Assembly (NCBI GenBank): GCA_033030425.1
Contig: JAUFSD010000013.1
Coordinates: 682,001 to 746,000 of the forward strand
Origin: Verpa conica
Taxonomy: Eukaryota; Ascomycota; Pezizomycetes; Pezizales; Morchellaceae
Direction: 5' to 3'
DNA length: 64,000 nt
Below the pieces are notes generated by a model that searched no databases, was not told the DNA's origin, and saw only the letters and a list, made by a program, of their open reading frames with translations. How positions within the stretch are numbered: position 1 is the stretch's first letter; every line of letters starts with the position of its first letter. This document shows positions 1 through 12,812 of this stretch, piece after piece. Position numbers and translations under genes: made by a program.

Positions 1-2102
1 GTATTCGATACTTCGACTATGTTGATCACGTTCATCACACTTGGCCGCTACCTTGAGAATCGTGCAAAGGGACAGACCTCAAAGGCGCTCAGCAGACTCA
101 TGTCACTTGCTCCGTCAATGGCGACTATCTATGTCAACCCTGAGAAAGCTGGTCTTCAAACAGACGCATCAAACGATAACACCAACACCGCAGAAGAACG
201 CACGATCCCAACTGAACTTATCCAACTCGGCGACATTGTCATTGTCCGCCCCGGCGAGAAAATCCCAGCCGACGGAAGCGTCGTCACTGGTGAATCATAT
301 GTTGACGAATCCATGGTCACCGGTGAAGCTATGCCGATCCTCAAACGGAAGGGAGAAGTGCTTATTGGAGGGACCGTCAACGGTGCCGGACGTCTCGATT
401 TTAGGGTCACGAGGGCTGGCAGGGATACGCAGTTGGCACAGATTGTGAAATTGGTTCAAGAGGCACAGACTTCCAGGGCTCCGATCCAGAGGATGGCGGA
501 TATTGTAGCAGGTTACTTCGTACCGAGTGTTATTTGCTTGGGTCTTGTCACTTTTGTTGGGTGGATGGTGCTGTCACACGTTCTCAACAATCCTCCGGCG
601 ATTTTCAGACAGGAGGCCAGTGGGGGCACGTTTATGGTCTGTTTGAAACTGTGTATTTCGGTCATTGTCTTTGCGTGCCCTTGTGCGCTTGGTCTCTCTA
701 CTCCGACTGCAGTCATGGTTGGCACAGGTGTTGGTGCGGAACAGGGAATCCTTGTCAAGGGTGGTGCTGCTCTGGAGACTTCAACTAGGATTACGCAGGT
801 TGTGCTTGATAAGACGGGGACTCTTACAGTTGGCCATATGACCGCTACACTCAATAAGCAGTATGGAACTTGGGAGGGTTCAGACCGGAAGGCTCAGTTG
901 TGGTGGCTTCTCGTTGGTATCACTGAAGCTGGCTCTGAACATCCAGTTGGTCGCGCAATCACCTCTGCTGCACGGGAAGCCCTAGGTCTTGGTCCTGAAG
1001 GTCTGCTTGATGGCTCTATCGGCGATTTTAAAGCTGTTGTTGGACGTGGTGTGGAAGCTCATGTTAAGCCGGCTACTGAGATGATGAACTATAAGGTGCT
1101 GATTGGAAACACAAAGTACTTGAACGAGAACGGGGTTACTGTACCTGAGGAGGCAGAGCGGGAAGCGAAAGGCCTAGGTTCGAGTCAGGATCAGGATGAG
1201 AAAGTGAAGGGTCGGACTTATGTTTTTGTTGCCATCGACGGAGAGTATAGTGGATTGATTGCACTGAGCGACGAGGTGAAAGCGGATGCTAGGTATGCTG
1301 TGGATGCGCTGAGGAGACTGGGTATTAAGGTTGCTATGGTATGTGGTTCTCTCTTATGCGCGGGTTTGAGGTGGTTTGAGTGAATTAGGATTAGTGAGCT
1401 GATTTACAACACATAGGTTACGGGCGATCAAATGGTCACAGCTCTGCAGGTAGCCAAAGAGGTTGGTATCGACGCTGATATGGTTTGGGCCGGCGTCTCT
1501 CCCGATGAGAAGCAAGAAATCGTAAAGGAAATGAAAGACAAGGGTGAAGTCGTCGCTATGGTAAGCCCTTCATAACATATCACTCGCACCAAACACCCAC
1601 TAACCCTTTTTAGGTCGGTGATGGAATCAACGACTCTCCCGCACTCGCAACTGCCGACGTCGGCATCGCTATGGCCTCTGGAACAGATGTTGCTATGGAA
1701 GCTGCTGATATAGTCCTCATGCGCCCTCAATCACTCCTTGACATCCCAGCTGCGCTCCACCTTGCAAGAACAATCTTTACCCGGATCAAGCTCAACCTTG
1801 TGTGGGCAAGCTGCTACAACATTATCGGTCTACCCTTCGCAATGGGTTTCTTCCTCCCTGTCGGATTACACCTACACCCTATGGCGGCTGGTGCGGCAAT
1901 GGCAGCAAGCAGTGTCTCGGTTGTGTGTTCGAGTTTGTTGTTGAGATTTTGGAAGAGGCCGAGGTGGATGACGGTTGCGGGGATGGAAGAGGAAGGGAGG
2001 AGACTTCGGGATAGAGATGCGGGATGGGGAAGGTGGGCGTTCTGGAGGAGTAGGGGTAGGGGTGAGGGTTATGTCCCATTGGCGGATCTGGGAGAGGTTT
2101 AG
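1..2102 (+). CDS. CCC2: Copper-transporting P1B-type ATPase, Ccc2/ATP7 family (5' end outside window)
   Basis: This is the catalytic and C-terminal part of a Cu(I) pump that in fungi loads copper into the late secretory pathway. The frame is already open at base 1, so the N-terminal metal-binding domains and first helices lie upstream. Coding pieces are 1..1338, 1417..1560 and 1614..2102 (two phase-0 GT-AG introns), giving 656 residues. Visible in order: actuator loop PADGS/TGES (residues about 90-99), the CPC ion-binding helix (226-228), DKTGT phosphorylation site (270-274), the SEHP motif with its His-Pro pair typical of P1B pumps (about 312-315), and GDGIND hinge (496-501). A final pair of hydrophobic helices precedes a basic, glycine-rich tail. 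The CPC, HP and GDGxND motifs together make the family assignment secure; copper rather than another soft metal is inferred from the fungal Ccc2 resemblance. Confidence 0.93.
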
Positions 2103-2514
2103 AGGTTCTTTTTATTATATTCTTTTGTTTGCTTTTTCTTCTGGTTAGATACCTTGTGCGGTTTTCTCTCTCTCCTTATTAGTGAGGGGGTGTGGGGGAG
2201 AGGGTGTATATGAATATGTACTTATGTATTAATTCTAGGGAGGTAGACCTCTAATTGATTAGATACTATTGCTGAGACTAAGTGTGCTTGAATATTCTGG
2301 GTGTGCACGTCTGTTTTTACGGCTAGCCTTAACTTCTAGGATACTTGCCCTAACCTCCAATCGCCGCTCGATCCACGGGAACTATCATAGCGGGGTGGTG
2401 TGCAGATATTCAGGCCTCCAACATTAATATTTTCAAGACTTGGCAAGAAGTATGAATGTAGGTAGGAATAAGCAAAACAGCTGATATTTAAAAACCAAGT
2501 GTTCGTTCCCTCCT
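2103..2514. other. Intergenic spacer
   Basis: This spacer lies between two genes transcribed the same way. It holds the T-rich 3' region of the copper ATPase and the short upstream region of the next gene. I see no repeat, RNA gene or clear promoter element in it. Confidence 0.5.
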
Positions 2515-3663
2515 ATGGGAAGGGTATCAGAAACCATGACTTCAACCGAAGAACCTGTTCTTAGAGAAATCGACTATAATGAGTTTGCAACAAAGTTTAC
2601 AGCCGATGTTTCCAAGAAGAACTTTACCCCACTGACATCTTACAATTGGATTGACTCTACAAAACCTACCATTTACGTTCCGGGTGAGTATTCATCCTCT
2701 TCCCCCCCCTCTCTCCCTTCCTACTAACAAAACCCAGGCTCACCACCCACATGGACGCCCAAAGCCCCAGGAACAAAAGTCCCAGCCGACACGGGGCTGG
2801 TAATGATTGACCAAAACGCATACCGCAACCCCCAACACCCACTCGAGCCGCTCTTCCGCGCACTCTTCACACAGCACCCGTCCTTCACCGCGACCTCCGC
2901 CGACCTCATCACAGACCGCAATAACCTACGGAAGCTGCTACGCTTCGTATGTGGAGAGACGCAGAAGGCGTTCAAGATCGGTGTGCAGAGGGTTGGTGGG
3001 ACGACGATGTTTACGAGGATGGAGAGACAGAGCTCGGAGGTGTTGGTGGGGTTTAGGGGGTTTGGGTTTGGGTTTGAGAGGGCGTATACGACGTGGCCGG
3101 TGGGGTTGGAGGGGAGTGTGGGGCATAATAGGGTTGTTGGGTATGAGATTGGGGGTGTGAGGTGTGTGGTTAGGTTTGAGATGGATGCGTGGATGTCGGT
3201 GGAGGGGGATGTGGGGAGTGGGGTGGTGGATGATGGTGGGGAGCAACAGCAGATTGTGGAGAGTGGGGTTGGGGTTGTGAGGAAGGGGAGACTGGTTTCT
3301 CAAGAAGGGGTGGTGGAGATTAAGACGAGGGCGCAGAGTAAGGCGTTGGATATGAAGGATGTGTTGCCACAGTTGTGGTTTTCGGGGACGCCCTGGTTGA
3401 CGGTGGCGTATCATAGGGGAGGCAGGTTTGATAATGTTAATACTATGAAGATGGATGACGGGAAGTTGGAGGAGTGGGAGAAGGGAAATGCGGAGGGGTT
3501 AGGGAAGATGGTGGAGTTGATTAAGATTATCATGGAGGAGGCCGGGAGGGCTGAGGGAGGGTGCTGTATGGTGTATGGAGAGGGTGGGAAGCTGACGATT
3601 AAGGGGACAGCTGTGAAGAATTGTTTGCCGGAAGATTTGATGGGGAGGTTTGTCAGTACGTAG
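2515..3663 (+). CDS. Conserved fungal protein of unknown function
   Basis: Two exons, 2515..2683 and 2738..3663, joined across a 54-base GT-AG intron with a CTAAC branch site, encode 364 residues. A second in-frame ATG at 2536 has a better context (ACCATGA) and would give 357 residues. The protein carries the block TWTPKAPGTKVPADTG, then MIDQNAYRNP, PLEPLFRALF and DRNNLRKLLRF, and a C-terminal ALDMKDVLPQLWFSGTP segment. These blocks match, from memory, a widespread ascomycete family often labelled geranylgeranyl pyrophosphate synthetase in databases. No prenyltransferase DDxxD motif is present, so that label looks wrong. The region encoding residues 150-230 is very G/T-rich and low in complexity (GVVDDGGEQQQ). 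Function is unknown. Confidence 0.8.
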
Positions 3664-4303
3664 TTTCTCATATAGGTACTACAGCTATTTTTATATCTCT
3701 GAGAATGAGAAATTCATATTGTTCAAAGTTTCCAAGAATGTATTTCGTGGTCTCACAAAGTAGCACTGGTAAGTAATGTTAGTGCTGTTGAACTTTTAAT
3801 ATAATATTGAGGATACTGTGAAGGACAATAGTGCTTGAAATGGAGGGATTTGCCTATAGTTAATGGATAAGTAGATCCTGTGGCTTGGGCAGGATACGCA
3901 CATATGCTTCGTAATGGGGTTCCCTGAGCTATTCCTGCTGTGATTGAATTGGTGTAACTATAGGAGCCTTATCGATCATTAAGGGCTACGGTTTAATTTA
4001 AGCTTACAATAGTACTGTGGCGCAGCTAACTAGGTGAGCCTCAAGACCCTACATATATAGCTCCATAGACGGTCACTCTTAATCAACATCATCCTCTATT
4101 AGATTTGCCGATCAATCAGAACAGCAGATACAGCCCCACAGTACCTAGATAATAGCTACCTATGAGCTCCTTTATCCCTTATCCCTAGCCTACGGCCCCC
4201 AAACCATTTTCTTGGCAATATTTTTATGTACATGTAGTTTCGCTTTGAGGCTATAACGCTGGTAGCTGAAGGAGCATGACACACTTATTAACCTAACTGA
4301 TAT

Positions 4304-4656
4304 TTGTGTACTAGGGGGCAGGGGAAAGTCTGGCGATCGGGCGGTGTAGCTGTGGCGAATACTTCGATATACCCGCCTACAAATAAAGTCTGTCGATGTT
4401 TTATGTTGCAACACAACTATATTCATATAAAAGTACAAAAAGTATCGACAGACCTTATTTTTAGGCGAGTAGACACGAGTTATTTACATGAATTAATATC
4501 CTCTCCTTAGGATAAAGTCTATCTAATACCCTTAAGGCCCCTTCCTCGACATATTGACGTTCTAGTTTCTCGTGTAGAAGAGGGGCCTGGGAGGTAGTCG
4601 AGGTGATATCTCTGGGCTAACCACTGCACCGCCCGATCGCTAGACCTCCTAGTACG
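4304..4656. repeat. MITE-like element with about 30-bp terminal inverted repeats
   Basis: The left arm at 4326-4355 and the right arm at 4621-4647 are inverted copies centred on GCGATCGGGCGGTG. The flanking GTACTAGG near 4306 and CCTAGTAC at 4648-4655 extend the inversion with a small offset. The enclosed 0.3 kb has no coding capacity, as expected of a non-autonomous DNA transposon. No clean target duplication is visible, so the exact ends are uncertain. Confidence 0.55.
4372..4469. mobile_element. TA-flanked 98-bp MITE, nested
   Basis: The 27-base arms begin CCCGCCTACAAATAAAGTCT and end with its inverse, followed by GTCTGTCGAT on each side. TA dinucleotides sit at 4370-4371 and 4470-4471. 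A TA duplication with short arms is the mark of Tc1/mariner/pogo-mobilised miniature elements. It lies inside a larger inverted repeat, so it probably inserted later. Its inner arm motif AAATAAAGTCTGT recurs in the element at 51595-51832. Confidence 0.6.
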
Positions 4657-5019
4657 TCTCACCGGTAATTGCATACCAACCCTCTTGATAGTCTGATGGT
4701 TTCATTTCCCACAGCATTTCCTTTGATAGGAGCACATTCTTGTGTTACAATAGATTTCTGATCGGTTATTGATACACACTACCTAAATATAAAGCAAGCG
4801 TAAGTGTAACTGCTGGGTCAGCCTAGGCAGCAATAGACACCGTTGTGTAGAGTAATCGGCTAACTTGCTTAAGATCGCTGCTGTATTTGATTGTCGGTGA
4901 ATTACGCCGTCCAAACAATGTAATTACAAACAAATTATTGGCGGTTGCAGCTGGCGTACAGCTGAGAAAATCGTAGTCATCAACTTTGCTTTTTGAGCCA
5001 AGGCCCCTCTTCAAAAGGT

Positions 5020-5026
5020 TATATAG
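5020..5026 (+). promoter_or_regulatory. Possible TATA box of NLR gene 1
   Basis: TATATAG stands 67 bases before the chosen ATG at 5093. Position and sequence fit a core promoter, but the surroundings are AT-rich, so this is weak evidence. Confidence 0.3.
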
Positions 5027-5092
5027 ATCTGTGCTGGTGCTTTTGCGAGGGTAGCAATCTATCGATCTCTAGCTTTGCAAATTCACATCAAA

Positions 5093-8000
5093 ATGGGTCC
5101 TTGGGAAACTGCTCGAGATAACTACCTCGCGGGACTTGGCGATAAGGAAAAAGCCATGTTCACAAGCGCAAACATGGAAAATGTCCTCGCAGAGGTAACA
5201 CGGGCAGAGAAAGCCCATGGTAAAAACAGCAACACCAGAGCTTTCATCAACAAGATCCAACCACTCATCTCAGCTATCGACCAGTATGGAAAGGCGTTAG
5301 ATATCATCTCAAATACGAGTTCGGGGATTCTTTGCCCCTTGTGGGGTGCACTGAGGATTCTTTTGAATGTATGTACATACCTGATAACCCGCCTAATTAT
5401 ACTTCATGGCTTAGAAGCTAATCCGTCTGTTAATAGATCTCCCAGGAGTTTCAGAAATACTTTGATAAGCTCTTGGAAATGCTCCAGCGAATAGGCGATA
5501 TATTGCCACGGTATAGCACTTTTGCGTTGCTATTCAAAAAACATACTTCGTTACAGAATGCTCTGGCTTCAGTCTATTTGGACATTATTACCTTTTGTAT
5601 GGACGCGAAAAAAGTTTTTACATCCTCACGTTCGGCAAGCAATCATGGTATGTAAAAGTGACATAGTGGAGCTTTGAACCGTGCTGATATTAACTTTTAT
5701 TCACAGTACCGTCAAGTGGCTTGCGTCTTTTGTCGAAACTGCTATGGAAGCCTTTCGACGAACAATTTGGCGACGTCCTTGAAAGATTCCGGAGGCACCG
5801 AAAGCTTGTAGAAGACGAAGCTAGGCTTGCGGAAATGGTCGAGTCGACTCAAGAGCGAGTGTATGCGGGTGAAGAAAGGGCAAAGATGAGTAGGGAAAGA
5901 GATTTGGCTGATGAAGGGCGTGTAATTGTCAAGGAAATCAAAGCAGCGGTGGATCAGCAGGTGATTCGTAAGTTATCTCTCGGACTTGAGAAAATATCTC
6001 AGCGGCTAAATTTAATCTAGGTGAAATGATGGTGAATATCAAAAACTGGATAGCCCCGGAGTTCTGTAATGAGGAGTATGAAAGACTACAAGATATCCGA
6101 TTAGAGGGCAGCTGCGAGTGGATCCTGCAGAAGAAAGAGCTCGAGGAGTGGAAAGACCAGAGTAACACCCAGATCCTTTGGATTTATGGGATTCCAGGCT
6201 GTGGAAAGACGTTTATCTTCACTAAGCTGTTCGAAGATCTGATAAAAAATTCAGCATCAGCTACACTGTTTCTCTGCATGAATGGCGATGAGCGACGGAA
6301 CAGTACTAGTTCAATAATCCGTTCTTGGACTTTCCAGCTGTTGGAACAATTTCCCGATAAAATTCCAATTGCCAACCGGCACCGGGGCAGCAAAGACCAT
6401 ACTGCGACCCAGAAGGAGGCCATGAACTTGCTTCTTGAGCTACTTGAAAGCTTACCAACTTGTTATCTGACGATGGACGGTCTTGATGAATGCAATGATC
6501 GAAAGGATTTTATCCAGTTCCTTAAGCGTATACCTCGCAAACACAAGGTTCTAGTCGTCAGCCGCGAACAAAACGATATCAAAAACCTATTGTCTATCTA
6601 TTATCATTGCATGGTACAGATAAAAATAGCTTCAATAGATACGAACAGCGATATCGACTCTTATATCTCAGAGCGACTAGAAACTGATTTTTCCATAGAA
6701 GAGGAGGACTTAAAAATAATTATTCGAGAGAGGCTTTTGGATTGCCAAGGGATGTTTTTGTGGGTTCGACTCATGTTCGATCACTTGTTGATGCAGACAA
6801 CGATCGAGGAGTTGACAGATGCACTCGGTCAGTTGCCAACCGGCCTCGACGAAACCTTTGACACTGTGCTGAAAAGAGTTAATGACCTGCCTAAGAACCA
6901 ACGTTTACTTGCAAATAAGATTTTTATGTGGGTTGTTACTGCAAACCGCCCACTCACAATCGCGGAGCTTCGAACTGCCTTGGCTATACAGCCCGGAGAT
7001 CAAAAGCTGGACACAAAAAAACTAATGATCAACGCACGAGGCGCCATTTTAACTCTTTGTGGACCCCTTGTCGAAATAGCGGAGCCGGCAAACACTATCA
7101 ACACTATCCACTTCACAGTAAACCAGTATTTAATGCGCTACCTAGAGGAATCTCGAATACTTCGCGAAATCACAGCAAACTATACCCTAAATGACTTCGA
7201 GTCAACGCATAGTCTAGTAGCCGCTATTTGCGTGACATACTTGAGTTTTTCAACCACGGGAGAAATTATACCACCTTCGAATTGCTATGAAGCTACAGCT
7301 TTGTTCGTCAATCAATCTCCTGATATGGTATTCCTATCCTATGCCTCCCTAAACTGGTTTCTGCATGTCAAGCAAACGTCCTATACCGATATCTCACTTC
7401 GCCAGCTTGTTCAAGTTTTTTTAAATCCACGAAGACTAAACCTTGAAACATGGTGGCCTATATACTGGTTTGCTGGAGACGACTCTTCTGAGTCAAAGAG
7501 ATGCCCTTCCAAATTCTCGGTGATGCATGTCGCAGCATATTTTGGCCTTGAAGAGGTTATTCAGAACTTAGGTAATGAGAATACAGCATCAGCACTTGAT
7601 TCCTATAACCGAACGCCATTATGGTGGGCAGTCTCTATGAAACATCTACCTGCCACCACGGCTCTGCTAAAACTCGGCTGTGACCCAAAGGCGCCAGATA
7701 ACGACCTAATCACACCGCTTCATCGCTCTGTAGTAGCAGCTGAATATTATGATATCCTCTGTGTACTCCTCAAGCCCGGAAGCTACACGGAACCTATTGT
7801 TGATGCGGAAGGATGGACTCCACTCCACTGGGCAGTCTCTCGTGGAAACGATATGGCAATAAGGTATTATGCAAGATATACATACTCGCGTATGTTTATT
7901 CTAGGGAGGTTAGATTCAACAACCAAAGATGGACGTACCCCTTTGCATTTAGCAGCTCTCAACGACCACGCTGATATTATCAAACTACTTCTTGATTCAT

Positions 8001-10106
8001 TTCCTCGGGATTGGGATGGTTTACACCACAGGTGGGTCAACTAATCAGCAAACGTCTAATTTAGTGCATGTAGCTAATTTATATTTCGAATTCTTTAGGC
8101 GGCAGGATTGCATAGATGCCAAAGACCATAATGGATTGACGGCGTTACACGTAGCATGCAAAAAAGGCCATACGCGTAGTGTTCAAATTTTAAACTACTA
8201 TGGTGCGAACGCACACATTTGTGATACTGCAGGGAAAACTGCAGGGCAATATGCAAGGCTCATGGGATATGAAGATATAGAGATATATTTATCAAGGAAA
8301 GGGAGACTTTCGGAAAATGAAATAGCCCCGCGGGCAGAAGTCCTGTTCAGGACGGGCCGCGCTCTGGCTAAGAACGGTCTGCTCGAAACACAAGAGGGGG
8401 GAGGCGATATTATCACAGTCAATTCTCGTGATTCCCTAGACTCATCAGCACTTGAAGCTTGTATCAATGGTCATTATCGGATTATTTCACTATTAAGGAA
8501 AAAAGGCAGATTATTCCTTGGAAGACAAGATCACCAAGGTCGTAATGGCCTACACCATGCTGCAGCAGGAGGATACGAGGCCAGCGTAAAGGAGCTTATG
8601 GGGTTTGGAATGCATAGACGTAGGATCGACGAGCGTGACATCAACGGCTGGACTGCACTCCATTATGCAACAGTGGGCGGCTTCCTAGGTGTAGTGAAAT
8701 GTTTAGTGGAGAATGGTGCTGATAAGAGCCCGGTGAATAACAAGGGGAAAACTCCATTTGATATTGCTACAGAGGAAGGTTATCGGGGGATCGTGGAGTA
8801 TCTGGCGAGGATACTAAAATTCTCTTTCGACAAACTTGAAGCGGCTTTCCAGTGGGATCAACTTCACTACTATGCATGGAGTGGCAATCTAGCCGGCATC
8901 GAGCGCGCAATCGGAGATGCACGCGAACTTTCACCAAGAGATCGGTTTGGCCAGATACCCCTTGCACGAGCAGCAGAAATGGGACATCTTGATATCGTCA
9001 AAATTCTAAAAGATACAGCTCCACTTTCGGTAGAGGATACCTGGGACTCCATTGAACTTGCTGCAAACAATGGCCATGCAGATAACTTGGCTTTTCTATT
9101 ACAGTGCCTTCCTTTAGATGGTCTCAATAGCGACAGAAAACGTTCTTTATCTCGGCGTTTTCTTTTCTGGGCGACGAGGGAGGGAAACGTGCCAATTACA
9201 AAAAGCCTACACGAATTAGGGACGAGCTTAGAGCTTCAAGATGATTCGGAAAAAATGAACACAGTGCTCCATATTGCTGTTGAGATGGGGCACACTAGCT
9301 TGGTTGAATTTCTCGCAGAAAATATCCCAGACATCGATGTATACAATGCTTATGGACTGACTGGACTCCATGAAGCGGTCAAGTCTTGCCAGGCAAAAGC
9401 TATCACGATTCTACTTCATCACGGAGCAGATATAAACGCCAAAGTTATCGAGCAATACTACCCGTATTCCTGGGCAACGGGTTCTATCACCGGAGATACC
9501 CCTCTTCATGTAGCGGTTCAAGCAGAAAGCGCCGAAATAGTAGAAATCCTACTCCAGCATGGAGCCGATGCAACCATCCTTAATGCCAATGGGGACACAG
9601 CTCTTAAAAGGGCCAGGCTATGTCTGTCGAAGCTCGAATTTTCCAGGGCATCTCCAGATTATATAGCCAGTCGACAAGCAATCGTGGAAGTATTTCAACG
9701 CTACCAGCCACAAATCACTGAGAGTATTCCAGAAAAATATCGAGAACCACTTTCTGCAGCCGCAGCCGCAGGGGATACCCAAGCTGTGGAGGCTCTCCTC
9801 GATCTAAGATTTAGTAACCCAGATATCGGTCAGATGAACTATGATGGCAGCGTTGGGCCCGTAAAGGATACGCCTCTCTATTACGCAGTTGAAGGTGGAC
9901 ATACAGATGTTGTTAAATTGATTTTATCCTTCTCGGAAAGGTCCTACAGTGTCATTGACGACTCGAATTTGGATTTTCTAGCCGATACTGCAAGAAAAAA
10001 CGGCCACGACGAAGTTCTACAAATCCTTTTAGAAAAACAAAGATCTCAAGAGGAGCGGAGATCTCAAGAAACGCAAGAAAAGCAGATATCTCGAGAAAAT
10101 CTTTAA
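5093..10106 (+). CDS. NLR-type STAND protein: fungal N-terminal domain, NACHT, ankyrin repeats
   Basis: Five exons (5093..5368, 5437..5647, 5707..5967, 6021..8031, 8099..10106) read through as 1588 residues; every junction keeps frame with GT-AG borders. The ATG at 5093 has context CAAAATGG. Residues about 10-180 resemble the helical region commonly found before NACHT in fungal NLRs (motifs GALRILLN, LPRYSTFALLF, VYLDIITFCMDAKKVF, then WKPFDEQFGDVLERF). The NACHT domain has Walker A GIPGCGKT (306-313) and an acidic Walker B region DGLDEC (402-407). From about residue 750 to the end there are some 20 ankyrin repeats, well diverged from each other (for example DGRTPLHLAALNDHADIIKLLL). The last 20 residues form a charged QEERRSQE tail. 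Fungal NLRs act in non-self recognition and heterokaryon incompatibility; the ligand here is unknown. Confidence 0.88.
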
Positions 10107-12664
10107 AGGTGGTTAGCGACATATCTCCCACAAAGGGTATGTATATCATTATCTATAAAGTATAATGAGCAAAAGACAATAAGCTAATTAAACCTTCGTT
10201 GCATCTAGGCTTGACTCGCACGACTATGACTGATACCTAAAGTTCAAAGGGCTGCAACTTGATGAGTTCTGAACCTAAGAAAGGGATAAATAGGCGAGAG
10301 CGAAGCCTCCTTTATAGAACAGATGTCGACTTCCTCCCTGGTCCGTCTTGATGAATATTCAGATCCCTATAAAGAAATAAGAAAAGCCATGTTATGACTT
10401 GCTGCAAAGTGTGGCAACCGCTTATTCCAACAATACCTTGTGATCTCTGATTTTATTATATAGTTATATATTTTTATACTGTCTTGTAATAGTACATAGT
10501 ATTTACTGAGGAACAGCTTACAGTTAGATCATGTGACTTCTAAAATCTGACTGAAATTTTAAAGTACCATATAAAACTAACGCACCATTTTATAATATGC
10601 TTTGCCGGGTATAACACCTCACCACCAATTCCTAACACTCTATAAGTATTTATTCTATGATTCCAACCTACCGCATAGGGGCCAAGAGGAGCTGGTGGAT
10701 GGTTTAGTAGCCACCAACAGGATACTTTTCGGGTCAGTCAGTGTAGTATAGTGGCTTATTATTTTATATCGACTAGATTGCAAAGACCCCTAACTGTATG
10801 TACCAGCTATACCATTTTGATTATTTACGCACTACTTGACAAAGAATGTATGCACCCAGCTTATATGCGTTAATTTCTTGCAAGAACCAGGTAATTCTTT
10901 TTATATAACTCCATTTTTTAAAAAAAAACCACTCCAGAATTCAAAAATATATGCCTACCACATCTACTCGAAAAACCCGCTATCTCCAGTCTCAGACATG
11001 TTAAGTCTAGACCAGAGATAGGAAGGCTAGTTTGAAGGGTTAAGTCGAGCCTCAAGAACGAATAATATTAAGGCCTTGACTTGAACGCACTATGCGCTAA
11101 ACCCGCTATTCACCAATCTTATCCCACCACTAAGCCCCCACCGAGCCTCTCTGGCCCGAATATAACATATCTGACCGTCGAAACTCGAGAAATTCGCTAT
11201 GCGGGCGTCGTAGCCATCTACTATTAAAGGTGTCCTCTAGACTCTTTTAGGCCCTCCCTAAACCTACTGCAGTGAAGATAGTTCCTATATGCTTAATTGG
11301 AAGTGGCGGCAGCGCTCACATAGCGGATTTCTCAAGTTTCGACTGTAGTTGATTTTTTGAGGGTAGCTGATACCTCCGCGGAGGGTGTGCTAGTACTAGC
11401 TAGAAGATCAAGTGTGTCGTATAGTACCTTGGCGTAGACAGCTAAAACGTCTTCCCTCGAATTTCACGGTTGAAAAGATGGTATCCAGTCTTTTATATTA
11501 AAAGAAAAGCGAGATATATTAAAGTAGTTAATTGCTGTAGGTTCGGCTGTGTAGCGGGGTAGGCTATGTTTTGGAGTAATATAGATATCGGCTCCATAAT
11601 TTGGCAGTGGGTAGGGGGACGCTTTTTCTTTGGCTTTTTTCTTTTGTTTGATGGGGATGGGTGTTTTCAGGCCATAGTTTATAACTGCATGCCACATTTT
11701 TTACCCAGAAATCAATAATAGTTTGACTTAAAAATTTTTTAGCAGTGGGTAGCACCGGAAGCTATGTACGCACCTCAGGCAAATGGTTTCCCTCAAGAAC
11801 CCCTATTTACTGGATCAGTACCCCGCTGGCTTGGTTTACACCCCTAGCCCCTAGCCCTTTGCAGTTATATCTCAATCCGAGACTCTATCAGGTCGATCTT
11901 GCTATGTAGTCTAATTGAGAACTGGGCTGGTATCGTTATGGCCTCTCTGGAGTCCCATCGTCACCGTAGCTCCTGAGAGACTCTACGCCACGAGTAGAAT
12001 TATCATATCACCTGGGGGTCGTTATTTAAGGGTTCTTTTTAGTGCCTATCGATTGTTGGTGATAGAGCTTCTTGCCCTGAGTAAACCCTGTAGGCTAAGG
12101 TATGTAAGGTATGACTTGCCTATTTCAGCTCAATATGAACATGACTTGGGTGCTTCAGCTCAACATGTCCTGAAACTCGCATAATGTGATATCACCACTG
12201 CATCCTGGGATCGTATCGCTGTAGATCGTGACGTCTAATTCATATAACCTAGGAAATAACATCTACTATAGTGACTTGACAGATTGGCTATATCCACAAA
12301 GCTCTAATACAGTGATACTAGAATACTTAAATGGATTTTGAAGCCTTTTGTGCTGTCGAAAAGCTCTAAGCCAGAGACTATCTATTAGCTGATATCCCAC
12401 TACTTAGTCTACTGGGTTGGGTTTTGTTCTAAGAAAGCTACTTTTATTGGTAGATGTAGATTCTAGCCCTGCACATACCGCTATCTTCTTTATGCAGAGA
12501 GATAATACAGCAGGCAGCTAGTTGTTCGAGTTCCAAATACGATACTCTCTACCCCTGAGACATGTAAATCCATGCATACCCAAGCTCTTGTCTATCTTAG
12601 GTTCTTACCCCAACCAAGTAGCGAACAGGGTGATTGCTATTGCTCCTACCCTCGCCACCGTAAC
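10107..12664. other. Gene desert, first part
   Basis: AT-rich DNA with dense stop codons and no supported gene. A minus-strand frame at 11464-11697 (77 codons, lysine-rich) could be a remnant of a mobile element, but I cannot identify it. No tRNA or rRNA signature was recognised. Confidence 0.5.
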
Positions 12665-12672
12665 TATATAAG
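12665..12672 (+). promoter_or_regulatory. TATA box before the mini zinc-ribbon frame
   Basis: TATATAAG is followed by about 130 bases of C/T-rich leader and then an A-rich start context. This is the arrangement expected of a short TATA-driven fungal gene, and it stands out from the surrounding desert. Confidence 0.5.
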
Positions 12673-12812
12673 AGGTAGATACCTCCATCCTTTTCATACT
12701 CACTACCTACGATACCACTATCATATTCACATTCTCATTTATCTCCTCATTCACCGCCCTCATATCCTCCTTCACTACTATATCTAAGATTACTAGCCAA
12801 CAAACATCTATA

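Larger units (their letters stand above)
3664..5092. other. Gene-poor spacer with nested inverted repeats
   Basis: No credible gene is seen in these 1.4 kb. Reading frames are short and interrupted. The stretch contains an imperfect outer inverted repeat (about 4304-4656) with a TA-flanked 98-bp palindromic element inside it; both are listed separately. A possible TATA box lies just before the next gene. Confidence 0.5.

Noticed and set aside
2938..3414. A 158-codon minus-strand frame rich in Pro, His and Arg.
   Set aside because: It is the antisense of the G/T-rich second exon of the conserved fungal gene; composition explains it.
7992..8098. Separate gene start at 7992 for the second half of the ankyrin region.
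   Set aside because: A 67-base GT-AG intron (8032-8098) joins the two long frames in phase, and ankyrin repeats continue across it.
11464..11755. Lysine-rich minus-strand frames that might be a transposase remnant.
   Set aside because: No catalytic motif, terminal repeat or flanking duplication could be found.
12515..12560. A GTTCGAGTTCC word resembling a tRNA T-loop.
   Set aside because: No acceptor, D or anticodon stem could be built around it.
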